A stretch of DNA of 64,000 bases from Macrobrachium rosenbergii (taxonomy: Eukaryota; Arthropoda; Malacostraca; Decapoda; Palaemonidae). Under the pieces are notes generated by a model. That model made no database searches, had not been told where the DNA came from, and saw only the letters and a program-made list of their open reading frames with translations. Position numbers and translations under genes: made by a program. Location: NCBI RefSeq assembly GCF_040412425.1, contig NC_089781.1:49034727-49098726 (forward strand). The letters run 5' to 3'. Shown here one piece after another: positions 1 to 10,928 of the stretch. The stretch's first letter is position 1. Every line of letters starts with the position of its first letter.

Positions 1-297
1 TAACATATGTTTCACCACATTCCGCATTTATGAAAGGATGACCAAAATATTCCTTATATAATGTCTTTTAGTAGCCAATACAGGGTGAGTAACACCGTCC
101 GAAAATATCCATAGGATATTCAAAATTTTATATTTGTTTTTTTGTCATCTACTGTATTAGTGGCATCTCAATTTGAGGGACAGTTCAGGGGTCTGGCCTC
201 CTGATTAGTAATGAAATTTGCCAGGTAACAAAGATTGACATCGGTTACATGATAACCTGGCGCTAATTTGCATTGCTCTTATTGTACAGAAATCCCA
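1..297. other. Flanking DNA, no gene seen
   Basis: This AT-rich sequence precedes the first TTAA element. I see no open frame of note, no inverted repeat and no RNA gene in it. Confidence 0.5.
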
Positions 298-2436
298 TTA
301 ACCCTTGAACGCTTAATGGACGTACCATACGTCGACTAAAATTGTCTGTTGGATGTCAAGTGGACGTAGCATAAGTCGACTGAAAATGCTTTTTTTAAAT
401 ATTCGCGGAAAAATAATTATAGGCCTAGTTTGCGGAAGGTTTCAAATCACGCGCCTTGAGGGATGCTGGGAGTTCACGGATCAAGCTGTTGTTTTGTTTA
501 TAAGTGACACCCAGACGCGCATGCACGAATTCCCTCCTTCTCGCACCAGATAGCATCAGCGTCGGACCTTGGGAGCGATTTTTGACGATACGTGTTTTGC
601 AGAACTTTGGCGAGTGTTTGCATATTCGTGCTGCAACAGGACGTTTGCAGAGATGTCACAAAGCCGTCAGGACCGTGAAACGCGCATACTGCCTGTCGGT
701 AGTGAGCGTGTGAGACGAAGTTTTAGACTGGGATGCTGAGAAGGACCCAGCAGCCAAAGTTGACCCAGCTTCTCAGCGCCGTGTTGTTTGCCCACGTGTG
801 ACCGAATCCGACCAAGGACCACATCCCGTGCCTTTTACGACCCCTAGGAAGCATCGGGGTGTCCTGAGGGGCATCCGTAAATTTGTGAAAAAAACTTTTT
901 CCTTCGCTGAAAATCCTGGCATTTCTTGAGTCACCTTGTTGTAATTTTTTCGCCGTTTTATATTATTCGTTACATAAAGTGTTATACATCAAAATGTGCG
1001 CAATTTCATGTAGAATACAACAAAAAATAAATAATTATTTTAGCTCTTAACAGTTTTGAAATATTTTCATTTAAATCACGATAACTGACAAAATTTTAAC
1101 AATCTGTCAATTTTGACTCGACCGAAATGCTCGAAAAATGCAATCGTAAGCCAAAATTCTTACATTCTAGTAACAATCAATCATTTACCTTTATTCTGCA
1201 ACAAACGGAAAGTCTCCAGCACAATATTTCGATTTATGGTGAATTTTTGAAAAAAACTTTTTCCTTCGCTCAACAAAAAATCCTAGCATTTCTTGAGTCA
1301 CATTGTCGTAATTTTTTCACCGTTTTATATTATTCGTTACATAAAGTGTTATACATCAAAATGTGCGCAATTTCATGTAGAATACAACAAAAAATAAATC
1401 ATCCTTTTAGCTTTTACCATTTTTGAAATATTTTCATATATATAACGATAAATAGAAAAAATCAACCTTCGGTCAACTTTGACTCGATCGAAATGCTCAA
1501 AAACGCAATCGTAAGCCAAAATTCTTACATTCTAGTAACAATCAATCCTTTACCTTCATTTTGCAACAAACGGAAAGTCTCTGGCACAATATTTCGACTT
1601 ATGGTGAATTTTTTGAAAAAACTTTCCTTCCATCCGCGCAGCGCAAACTCCGCTAAAAATCCTAGCATTTCTTGAGTCATCTTGTCGTAATTTTTTCGCC
1701 GTTCTATATTATTCGTTACATAAAGTGTTATACATCAAAATGTGTGCAATTTCATGTAGAATACAACAAAAAATAATTCATGCTTTTAGCTTTTACCATT
1801 ATTGAAATATTTTCATATAAATAACGATAAATAGAAAAAAATCAACCTTCGGTCAACTTTAACTCGATCGAAATGGTAAAAAAATGCAATTGTAAGCTAA
1901 AAAACTTACAGTCTAGTAATATTCAATCAATTTCCTTCATTTTGAAACAATTGGAAAGTCTCTAGCATAATATTTCGATTTATGGTGAATCTTTGAAAAA
2001 AACTTTTTTCATGTCCGCTCGTTACGAATTCATGCATCATTTTGTGATAATATTTTCTCTGTGTTGCTTTAATCGTTTTACAATATGTTATATACCAAAA
2101 TCATCGCAATTTAGTGTACAATACAACTAAAAAAAATTAACTCATTAGCTTTAACCGTTTTGCTTACAGCGCGATTTGTATACAATTATATGTTTTTTTT
2201 TGTCATATATTCCAATTTTTATATATGATAATGATATTTTTTTCATTTCTGATGGTTGCATACTAAACTTCAGGCAATGAGAAAAAAAGGAGCCAAAAAT
2301 GAACTCTTAATCTTAAAAACTAAGCGCGCTGTGATTTTTTGAAAAAAACTTTTTTTCCGCTTCGGCGCTACCTCTTGGAGGCCGCCGGCATACGGGAGAC
2401 GTTTTTGTAAACAGGGCTTCGGCATTTAAGGGTTAA
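298..2436. mobile_element. TTAA-flanked inverted-repeat element, copy 1 (piggyBac-like, non-autonomous)
   Basis: The element is bounded by TTAA at 298-301 and 2433-2436. Its ends read inward CCCTTGAACGC on the left and CCCTTAAATGCCGAAG on the right, a short imperfect inverted repeat. TTAA targets and ends starting CCC are the hallmark of the piggyBac superfamily, but I see no transposase here, so the assignment rests on the ends alone. The left 550 bases carry two subterminal copies of a GGACGTA..TACGTCGACT motif (316-390) and a stretch shared with the right end of copy 2. The rest is made of ~380-bp tandem units. It is most likely a non-autonomous element mobilised by a partner elsewhere. 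Confidence 0.75.
866..2010. repeat. ~380-bp tandem repeat array inside TTAA copy 1
   Basis: About three units are seen. The motif TTTATGGTGAAT recurs near 1231, 1600 and 1978, so the spacing is about 370-380. Each unit contains ATGTGCGCAATTTCATGTAG and CTCGA(T/C)CGAAATG-type blocks. The same unit makes up the cores of the elements at 26134 and 58897. Short ORFs in the array are incidental. Confidence 0.8.
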
Positions 2437-3413
2437 TAGCCTATCCTAAATGATATTTTGTGACTATTTTGGTGGGAAAACTGGACAGAATGCTGTGGTC
2501 TATCATAAACAACAACCCACTCATGAATTTCACTGGCTGACCCCAAGTACTTCCACCCTTGAGGTATCATTATAACAAGTCATATTATCTTGAGGTCATA
2601 ACTTTATTGGATGTATACTCGTACACTCCTATCAGGTTCCTTTGAATAAAAAACCAAATTCCGGCCATGATCGCTTATAAAGACTGAAAACTTGACTAAG
2701 AGTGGAAAAATCCACACCATTCAATCTAAAAAAAAAAAAAAAGATTGAGTAAGTCTCTTAACTTGACCACAAATAAATTCCAGGTGTTCAAGAACTCCCT
2801 GACAACATCTAGGGGGCACTACATCATGGGGGCCAAAACCAGAGACATCTTCCCTCTGTATAGTACCCATCTTCTTTTGTAAGTATGTCTTCTGAAAATC
2901 TACAATCTACATCATAAGCTTGTGATCTTTGAGAAATCATATGGTTATCATCATTTTGTACCAGTTAACACTGATACCATCTGGAAGTTTCCAGTAGCCC
3001 ATTTACTCCAGAATCACCTACTGTACTTGTATATTCATAGGTCACAACTGCTATTAAATGCTTCTGCATGACCCTACAAACTTCTTGTTTATGCTCAACA
3101 TTTAATTTGAAATTTGTTTAAAAATATATAACGTCTAAAATAGTAGCATAGCAAAAATTACTTATATTATTGTAGATGATCTGAAAATTTCAAAGAGACA
3201 TAATTAACTTTCATTGAGTTCATTGCTCTACTAGGACAAGCAGAAACTGCCTCCCTAATGATAATTCCTTATCATAACCCAAAGGTGCCTCAATGCAGTC
3301 TAAGACCACTTCATAAGACTAAGACCATTATATTAACCTCCCCACTTATTATTTTGACAGGTAAGCTGGAAAGAACACGAAGCCTTATCCCCTGAACCAG
3401 CCCATTAGTAGAA

Positions 3414-3569
3414 TCATTGTGGCAGTAGTAAGGGATGGTCCCTCTGTAATTTATCAATACAATTTGCATACTGATCCCTCTCTTGTAAAAACATTGTCTG
3501 TTGATTGACAAGACCACCAAAGCTCCTACTATTGGCTTCAATAATGAACTCCAATCTCAGCAGTGGTAT
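3414..3569 (-). CDS. Candidate terminal exon of a host gene, unidentified
   Basis: On the minus strand a pyrimidine-rich stretch (3570-3600) ends in AG at 3570-3571. From there one frame is open for about 51 codons before a stop at 3414. The peptide contains FGGLVNQQTMFLQERDQYAN and ends DHPLLLPQ. It does not look like any transposon protein in this window. It could be the last exon of the gene whose candidate upstream exon is at 4621-4759, but nothing in the sequence proves the link. A second frame in the same stretch is also open, which weakens the call. Confidence 0.2.
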   Translation of the reverse strand: MPLLRLEFIIEANSRSFGGLVNQQTMFLQERDQYANCIDKLQRDHPLLLPQ

Positions 3570-4440
3570 TCTTGACAATCGAGAGAGTGAAAAAGAGTAA
3601 AATAGGGTGGACAGTAAGAAAAAAAAAAGTAAATTATGTAAAAGGATTTCCAGATGCAACTGGAAAAAAATTCTGAAGCTGTACTAAACAGTGCCCCAAT
3701 AACACTGCCTCACAAACAGCAGGCTATTGGGCATCAGACCTCAGCTATTGGCTCCCAAGCTCACATTCCCTCCCCACCCTGAAGGAGGAAGGAGTAGTAC
3801 CTAGGGAGAGGAAGCAACTGGGGGAAAGCCCCACATCTATACTAAAGCATACTAGTTACAGAGGTTGGACATCAAGGCAGAAAAAAGATCATGAAATATG
3901 AAAGCAGAGGAAATGATAAAGTGAAAGGAAATCAAATTCATGGACATTCAGTTGAAGCAAAAACATGGATAACAGGACAGGAAACTGCTTCATTAAATGG
4001 CTGACCATTAGGAATCAGGCCCCAGAAATTGGCTCTTAAGCCTGACTCCCATAACAAAAAGGGAGCCAGTATATGGAGTAGAGGTATCCTAAATCATTCT
4101 CACCACCAACAAGTAAAGTGAGATGGTAAGTCAAACTAAGAAAGACTGACAAAAAGAGGATGCTATGCAGTTGGAACTTCAGAAGTTCAAGCAAAGATGC
4201 AATGCATTACTACCATTTTCCTTGCATTTTAATACATTTTTATCTATTTATTAATTTAATAATTTATTTTTTTTAATAAGTAAAATCTCTTCTTTCTGTA
4301 TTTCCCTTTACCTCTTCTTACTTCTTCCTAATGAACTTCATATTCTTTGGAATTTTGAATTTCAAGTCAATGGCACCTGTGAGCTTGTTCCATATGAATA
4401 GGGTTCATCTTCTGAATAATAATACTGTGATAGTAATAAT

Positions 4441-4460
4441 ACACACACACACACACACAC
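4441..4460. repeat. (AC)n microsatellite
   Basis: Ten uninterrupted AC dinucleotides lie within non-coding DNA. Confidence 0.95.
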
Positions 4461-4620
4461 GAAAACTAAAACATTCCACACTTTTATATCAACACCTGTA
4501 TAAATTCACACTTGAATAGAAAGTTATATTGGTTAATAAAAAACCATCTGGGGAAATAGGAAAATCTTGTATCTCAAATATTGTATTAGCATATACTGTA
4601 TATCAAAATGAAAAACTAAC

Positions 4621-4759
4621 CTTCATAGCTACTTTGCATTTCACAGCTTCTTCACTAACACTGCATTCTTTTTGCACACTGAAACCTTCATCATAGTAGG
4701 AAAAAAATCCCGACCCAAAATGGAAGCACACAAATGCAGACCGTGCAGCATTGACTGTC
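4621..4759 (-). CDS. Candidate internal exon of a host gene, unidentified
   Basis: On the minus strand the bases before 4759 read ...TATCTTTCAG, a good acceptor. The exon ends AAG followed by GTTAGT, a good donor. The 139-nt interval is open in only one of three frames, one nucleotide plus 46 codons. The peptide contains SAFVCFHFGSGFFSYYDEGF followed by a Cys-rich, acidic tail (KECSVSEEAVKC). This combination of splice sites and a single clean frame is unlike the decayed transposon frames elsewhere. I do not recognise the protein. Neighbouring exons are not visible except possibly 3414-3569. It could still be a chance open stretch. Confidence 0.38.
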
Positions 4760-5382
4760 CTGAAAGATATTCCTAAAGAGGGAAATTAGTTAGTAGATTT
4801 TACTGATTTTACTAAAAATATTTTGATAATATGAATCTACTAGAAAATTCATCATAAACAACATAAATTGAACAAGAATATTACGATCTAACTTCAATAC
4901 AAAAAAAAAGAACATTGTAAAATTCCAAAGGATATGCCAAAGGGATTCAACCAAATACAGTAACTGCAAAATCTGATTGTTCATACATAAAACATGGCTG
5001 TTTAGCTTCTTTCATAATTCGTCCTGTACCAGGAATCATCTGGTTATTGGACCAATTCAAATGGATCACTTCAAGACTGACTGATGGTTACTCATTTTAA
5101 TGTCAATTAAAAGTTTACTGATGTTGAACCTTCAATTCATTATTTACATTTTAAATACTGTACAGTACAGCAAATTTGATCCCCCTAGTGATGGGAGGGA
5201 TTTTTTTATCCCCAATAATTGCATATGAAAATCCCCAGTTCTGATCAAATGATTATTGTCATTTTATGCCACATTTGAACAAATTTTGTGGCAAAATGTT
5301 AACACTTGTAGCAACACACACCTCAGCTCAGGGTATGAGGGAGATTAGCGAGACTTGAGATTTCAAAGGAAAATGTACTACA
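4760..5382. other. Non-coding, nothing recognised
   Basis: This is AT-rich DNA, presumably intronic to the candidate gene on the minus strand. No RNA gene, transposon end or credible ORF is seen. Confidence 0.4.
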
Positions 5383-5745
5383 TTTCCCCATCCCAGTACA
5401 TCTCGTATATATTTGCCCATAAGCATACACAGAGAATGCTCTGGTTTAATACATTTCCCCATCCCAGTACATCTTGTATATATTTGCCCATAAATATGCT
5501 CAGGGAATGCTCTGGTTTAATACAGTACTACATTTCCCATCCCAGTACATCTTGTATATATTTGCCCATAAGTATACTCAGGGAATGCTCTGGTTTAATA
5601 CTAAATTTCCCCATCCCAGTACATCTCGTATATATTTGCCCATAAGAGTACTCAAGGAATGCTCTGGTTTAATACTAAATTTCCCCATCCCAGTACATCT
5701 CGTATATATTTGCCCATAAGTATACTCAGGGAATGCCCTGGTTTA
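5383..5745. repeat. ~75-bp minisatellite, five units
   Basis: The string TTTCCCCATCCCAGTACATC, or a one-base variant, starts near 5383, 5453, 5533, 5605 and 5680. Units continue through TATATTTGCCCATAAGTATA and GGGAATGCTCTGGTTTAAT. Periods are 70-80 bases. A further diverged unit lies at 26013-26070, directly after the right end of the Tigger composite. The overlapping ORFs encode only the repeat. Confidence 0.9.
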
Positions 5746-6624
5746 ATTCTTATCTTTTAAGATAGTATATCAGCTGTAATTATAATTTTGCAAAGTAAAA
5801 TACAAAAAATTTCAGAAAGAATGTGTATAACTCACTAAAGGGTATTACAGTAAACCCACCTTATACGCGTTCTCACAATCTACGGCAGCGTTTCTCAACC
5901 GGTGCGCACAGGCACACTGGTGCACCGTGGAAGGTAGCCAGGTGCGCCCCAAGATAACAAAAGATTTAATTTATGTAATATGTTTATATTTTAAAACTTT
6001 GATTTTCATATGTTTTAGAGACATCAAGTATGTGGTTTCTAAGTCTGAGTCAAGTGTTCGCCACTTGACATTTTGAACTGGAAAGTAAATTCCTTAATGG
6101 CTTTATCTTCAAGAAACAATGGATAATCCTTTCCCTTTTTCTTTCTTTGGGGATTTAAATCGGTTCATTACTCACCTCTCTCTCCCTCTCTCTCAAAAAT
6201 AGATATGGTCTATAATTCCATCTCCTGCTAAGCTTTGAAATGTTAGCCATAAATAACAACCGGTAAAGGCCAATGACTTCACCGTATGGTAAACAAAAAG
6301 GACAAAGTTGGTATCAAATTTCCCCTGAGGTCAGTTGGTAATAGATGATAGAATTAAGTAGGACTAAACCAAAATACAGTGGTCCAGGTTGGTGACACAT
6401 AATCCAGGTTAATAACTTCACCATGTGGTGAATGACAGTTCAAAGGTGGTTCATAATTCGGGACAATGACCTCTTTGTCCTATAAATGCAAAGTCTTCTG
6501 CGATTATGGTCAGTGTGAGTAGGCATCCATGTGCTGCTACATTACTTTTCAAAGTTCTCGTTCAAGACACTCGGTGGATTATAATTGTTTTTTAACATAT
6601 TTAAAAAAATAAACTACCCATACA

Positions 6625-8370
6625 ATGAATAGATTTTTAAACAAGAAATGCGCCAGTGAAAAACTTGATTCTAATAATGAAACTATTTCGAGTGACATGA
6701 AGCGTCCAGCCAAGAAAAATACGAGCAGACCCATTCGCAAACACGACAGAAGTTGTTCAAGTTGTGGATTCCTTCACGTGGGCTGGAGATGAAAATCAGC
6801 CTCAGCCACTGTGTTTGGTTTGTGGATGCAAAATGTCAAACGAGTCGATGCTTCTTAGTAAATGAAGCAAGTATTTTCATACATCACACTGCAATCTTCA
6901 AGGAAAAGATGTACTTAAATTATTTCAAAAGATGACTTGATCAACGCTTTCAAAGGGAGAGCAACGGTGTCTGAGAAAGCTCAAATCGCTTCTTAGGAAA
7001 TATCGGAAATAAGAGCCGTAAAAATGAAGTCAAATACTCTCGCTGAATCTATTATTTTGCCTGCTTGTAAGAAGATGGTGAAGACTATTTCAGGAGACAA
7101 TGTAGAGAAACAGATAAGTAAAATTCCATTATCAAATGACAGTGTTCAGAGGCGCATTACAACAATATTGAAGAAAATGTTTGCTGTAATAAACTCCAAG
7201 TTGATGAAGCAACTGACATAGCCAACAAAGCGCAGTTGCTTGCCTTTATTCGCTTTATTGATGGGGAAACTATAGTAAATCAGTATCTTTGTTGCAAAGA
7301 ACTGCTTACCACTACTGCAAGCGAAGATATGCTTCGTAATTTAAATCATTCTTTTGAGAAATGGAACTTATCATGGAAGTCGTGTGCCGGGGTTTGTACT
7401 GATGGAGCTCCATCAACGACTGGTTCTGTTGACAGTCTTGCATCGTTTGTAAGGCAACTCCATATCAACACTATAACAACTCAATGTTTCTTGCATAGAG
7501 GCCCCAGATGGCAGAAACATTTGGTACTAAATTGAAAGAAGCTTTTGATCAAGACCAAATTGTTGAAATGGTAAAAGCTCGTATATTTGAGCTACTTTGT
7601 GAAAGCATAGATTCACAACACACACGCTTACTTTTTGCACACACAAGTTCGATGGCTATCAAGAGGTAAATAACTCTGAACTTCGTCAAGAACTATTGGC
7701 ATTTTTTGAGAAAGAAAATAAAAGTAAATTTTGTTAATTTCTGAAATGTGAGTTTTGAACTTCAAAAATGAGATATCTGATCGAAATGTTTCAACACCTG
7801 AATAGTAAGAACGTGTCCAGCAAAATGGAAATGAAAACCTTCTCTTATCTACCGACAAAATTCAAGCATTCCAGAAATAACCAGCAGTTTGGAAAAGAAA
7901 AGCTAGTTTAGGCTGTTTGGAAATGTTTCCTTCGGTTCAAGGCGGCCATTCAGACAATTTAATTCCTTTAATAGGGGATCACTTAGCAATTCTGGAAGGT
8001 AACCTGAACCGAGCAATACGATTGGATTCGCAACCCTTTCTTTGACATTTCAACTGATAACGCTGGATTTTCGTTAGCAGAAGAGGAGGAGCTGGCTACC
8101 ACATCTACTGATCGTGGCTTAAAGATCAAGCAGAAGGAGGTGCCCATCGGTCAGTTCTGGATTTCAATCAAAGAAGAATATCCTTCAATAGCTAGGAAAG
8201 CTTTGACTGTTTTACTGCAGTTGTCCACATCGTCTCTCTGTGAACAATGTAAAAATAGATCAAATACTAAATCCATTGATGAAGAGATGAGAGTATGTTT
8301 ATCACATATAAGGCCAAGATTCAGAAAATTGCGAAATCTCATCAAGCACGTTTCACATTCAGATGCTTAA
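6625..8370 (+). pseudogene. hAT transposase, ZBED5/SCAND3-like, broken
   Basis: The start is MNRFLNKKCASEKLDS, followed by a Lys-rich stretch. Later fragments in shifting frames include ESIILPACKKMVKTISGDN, LLAFIRFIDGETIVNQYLCC, GVCTDGAPSTTGSVDSLASF and TTQCFLHRG. The C-terminal dimerisation region reads FWISIKEEYPSIARKALTVL...LCEQ...EEMRVCLSHIRPRF. This order matches the RNase H-fold hAT transposases related to vertebrate ZBED5/SCAND3. The CTDGAPS block carries a catalytic-core acidic residue. At least one early stop (in the BED region after HVGWR) and several frameshifts break it, so it cannot encode a full protein. The 3' untranslated end is interrupted by DIRS-A 30 bases after the stop. 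Confidence 0.85.
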
Positions 8371-8399
8371 ATGAAAACTATCTTAAAAATAAATGGTTA

Positions 8400-8713
8400 T
8401 TTCTGAGCGTGTCCCTGTGTCACCCGGTGAAATTCCTATTAAGCACGAATTTCTAGGTATAGATATTGCTAAATATACCAGAGAAAAAAGCTATCAGGAA
8501 ATGCTGGGGTTACTACCCCCAGATCGAACATCTATTATGAAATAGACGTCGGTATAGATAAGGGTGAGTGATTGTTGTCACTGCCACAGGACTGCACTCT
8601 GTAGACTTCCCAATGACAAAACCCCGGAACGTGAGGAGCCGATCTAACGCCCGCACTCACCTGCCCGCCAACCGACAACCCCAGCGCCATCTGTACTCAT
8701 TCCATACTAGCAC
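8400..8713 (+). repeat. DIRS-A left inverted terminal repeat
   Basis: It is the inverted counterpart of 19931-20273. It starts TTTCTGAGCGTGTCCCTGTG and ends near CATACTAGCAC. It contains CTGTGTCACCCGGTGAAAT and the hairpin-like GGGGTTACTACCCCC. Confidence 0.9.
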
Positions 8714-10928
8714 GTTTTTCCTTCTAGGTCTTTTTCTTGTGCTGGCTTTTGTCCCAATTTTCCTTGAATTTCATCATGTCTTCAAGCAATTTCACCGTTA
8801 TGAAGTTAAGTACCATCTTCTTGTGGGGTTTTATTATCAGTGAGGCTTTTATTGGCCCGTAAGTTAATATTTACAGGGTCATATATTGGACGCTCCCCGG
8901 CGTTCGCCACCTCCGCCATGATGACCTTGAGGTACACCCTTACAGCTTGTTTCTGCAGGGGTTTCTCTCGGTCGTTTACAATTTTATTCATGTTTCGTAA
9001 TTCCCCTTCAAGAAGTTCCTTTTGGAGGTGTATATCTATGTCGGGCAGTTCCTGGTACCTTGATTAGCGTCATTCCTCACGGAGGCTTCCTCCCCTTATC
9101 TTGGTTCTTACAGTTAATTCATAGCTGATACCAGGCTCTCACGCGGATAGATTCCCTCTCCAAGGTGGTGCTTTCTTTTGTCAGTTTCTCTGATTTGTAG
9201 TGTAATGGATGACATGGATAATTCAGATTTATTGTGGTCCGGGCTCGGTGTCAGGTGCAGCCAGTTGGCTGCCTACCTCCTGCTTGCCTCGCTCGGTTAG
9301 GCTATACGCTTAGCACAAGTTCTTATATTTTTGTATATTCGATCATATTACGTGTACTTATGTAGTTATTGTTTAACTTTAGCGGTACTTATCAGAAATT
9401 GATCCTAGCCTAGCCCTCTCGCTCCAATCGGTGGGTTAGGCTATTCAGGTTAGGCTTTGGCATTGTCTTAGCTCCCATCTCTCCCGACTGTGTCGCTTGA
9501 GCAGGGGAGGGAGGGATAGGCTGATCAAGGGAGTTCCCGTTTGTTGTTCCATCCGCCTTACCGTCCGTTTTCGGGTTCGCTAGGGCATCTGAAGCCCCCA
9601 TCCCCTCCTCCCTCTAATGAGGGAGAGAAGGAAAAATAAAACGGGGGATCTTCTTTATGCATTGCCCTTCTACCCTATGGGTCGGTTGTTGGTTGGACTA
9701 CGTTACGGGAATTTCTCTCCCTTCCACCCCTCTTCCTCTCCTCTCTCTCCTCCCTTTTACTGTCTGGGCTGTGCCTTCAGAGGAGGGTGAGAGTTTGGCG
9801 TTGCTATAGACTAGTGTTGTTGTCCTATCCTCCCCTAGTACTTTTGGTGAGTGTCATGAGTCTCCCCTGCGCGCAGGGAAGTCGATCGTCTGTGTCGATG
9901 CCCCATGGGGAGTTTTAGTCAGTGTATAGGGGGTCCCCCGTCCACTTGAACATAACTCTCGATTCCACCATTCTAAGTACTGCCTCCCTGACTTTGCCAG
10001 TGGTGTGTCATCTCCCCGCGTGTGGGACGTCGGTCTCTTCGATCGTCACCCGTGGGGGACTAGTCCGTTCCCAGTTGAGAGTCACCCACCCTCCTGGCCT
10101 CCGTTCTGGTGTCAACCGCCGGCTAGTGTTTCGTTGGTTCGCTCTCCTCCGGGTCGGGCTGAACTTCGATCACCCTCAGGGTTCAAACATTTCCTAGCTG
10201 GTTCCGCTCCGCCGTCCCCGGCCCTCCCGTTGCCTTCTTACCTGTTACCACTCCGGTGGTTTTGGTTTTCAGTAGGTTGGCCTTAGTCACACCTAGTTCT
10301 CTAGCTGTATACTAACTGGAGGTAATGATTTACCCTGCCCTCCCCGCTGTAACCAAGTGACGGAGGCACAGGATCTCGGAAGGGTCTGTGCCGGAGCACT
10401 TTGACCAGCAGTGTACTGCTATCCTATGTTGTTAACAATTTACTACCGGTCTCCGGCAGTAATTTTACTTTAAGTTGATTTTACAATTAAGAGTTGCATG
10501 ATCCTAGTTAAGGTCCTACTCCGTCGAACTATCTCCGGAGTTCCTTGATTTAATGTGTGTCATGTTTTGCTCTGGTTTATCGTCCCGCCGGAATGCTCCG
10601 GCTGGTCCGATATAAATTAATACTTGCTGCCGGACTCCGGCAGTAATTATACTTTAAGTTGATTTTACAATTAAGAGTTGCATGATCCTAGGTTGAGTTC
10701 CTGCTCCGTCGAACTATCTCCGGCGCTCCTTAATTTAGTGTGTGTCATGTTTTGCTCTGATTTATCGTCCTGCCGGAATGCTCCAGCGGGTTCGGTATAA
10801 ATTAATTAGCATGCTCCATTACCTGCTGTTGTTTAAGGGCCCTATCTCCGCCGGTTCTGCTCCGGCGCGCCTTAAATTAGTGTGTTCATATACCTTTAGT
10901 GTGTTCATATACCTTCTCCCACTTACAG
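8714..10928 (+). promoter_or_regulatory. DIRS-A leader with internal direct repeats
   Basis: There is no open frame of substance in this 2.2-kb stretch between the left terminal repeat and gag. Two ~147-bp imperfect repeats carry CCCCATGGGGAG (about 9900) and CACCCGTGGGGGAC (about 10047). Two near-identical ~180-bp units, each with TCCGGCAGTAAT and TTAAGAGTTGCATGATCCTA, lie at 10450-10629 and 10630-10806. A splice acceptor (CACTTACAG) ends the leader at 10928, matching CATTTACAG before gag in DIRS-B. The leader is therefore probably transcribed and spliced. A promoter is inferred, not seen. Confidence 0.5.

Larger units (their letters stand above)
2437..4620. other. Unassigned DNA with one candidate exon and a dispersed repeat
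   Basis: No transposon ends are recognised here. Bases ~2640-2870 resemble ~53190-53400, sharing AGTGGAAAA(T)TCCAC and a block like CAGGTGTTCAAGAACTCCCT, so this is a dispersed repeat of unknown type. Bases 3690-3790 and 3990-4060 look like two diverged copies of one sequence (GGC..ATTAGGAATCAGGCC / GGGCATCAGACC). A candidate minus-strand exon lies at 3414-3569. Confidence 0.4.

Noticed and set aside
866..2010. CRISPR-like regular spacing
   Set aside because: The repeated unit is ~380 bp with no short repeat/unique spacer pattern, and the context is a eukaryotic transposon.
5355..5719. Repeat-containing small proteins
   Set aside because: These are frames over the ~75-bp minisatellite; they change frame between units and lack any conserved start.
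8568..9067. Membrane-protein-like frame with LLGLFLVLAFVPIF
   Set aside because: It overlaps the DIRS-A left terminal repeat and leader; the equivalent DIRS-B stretch has no matching frame.
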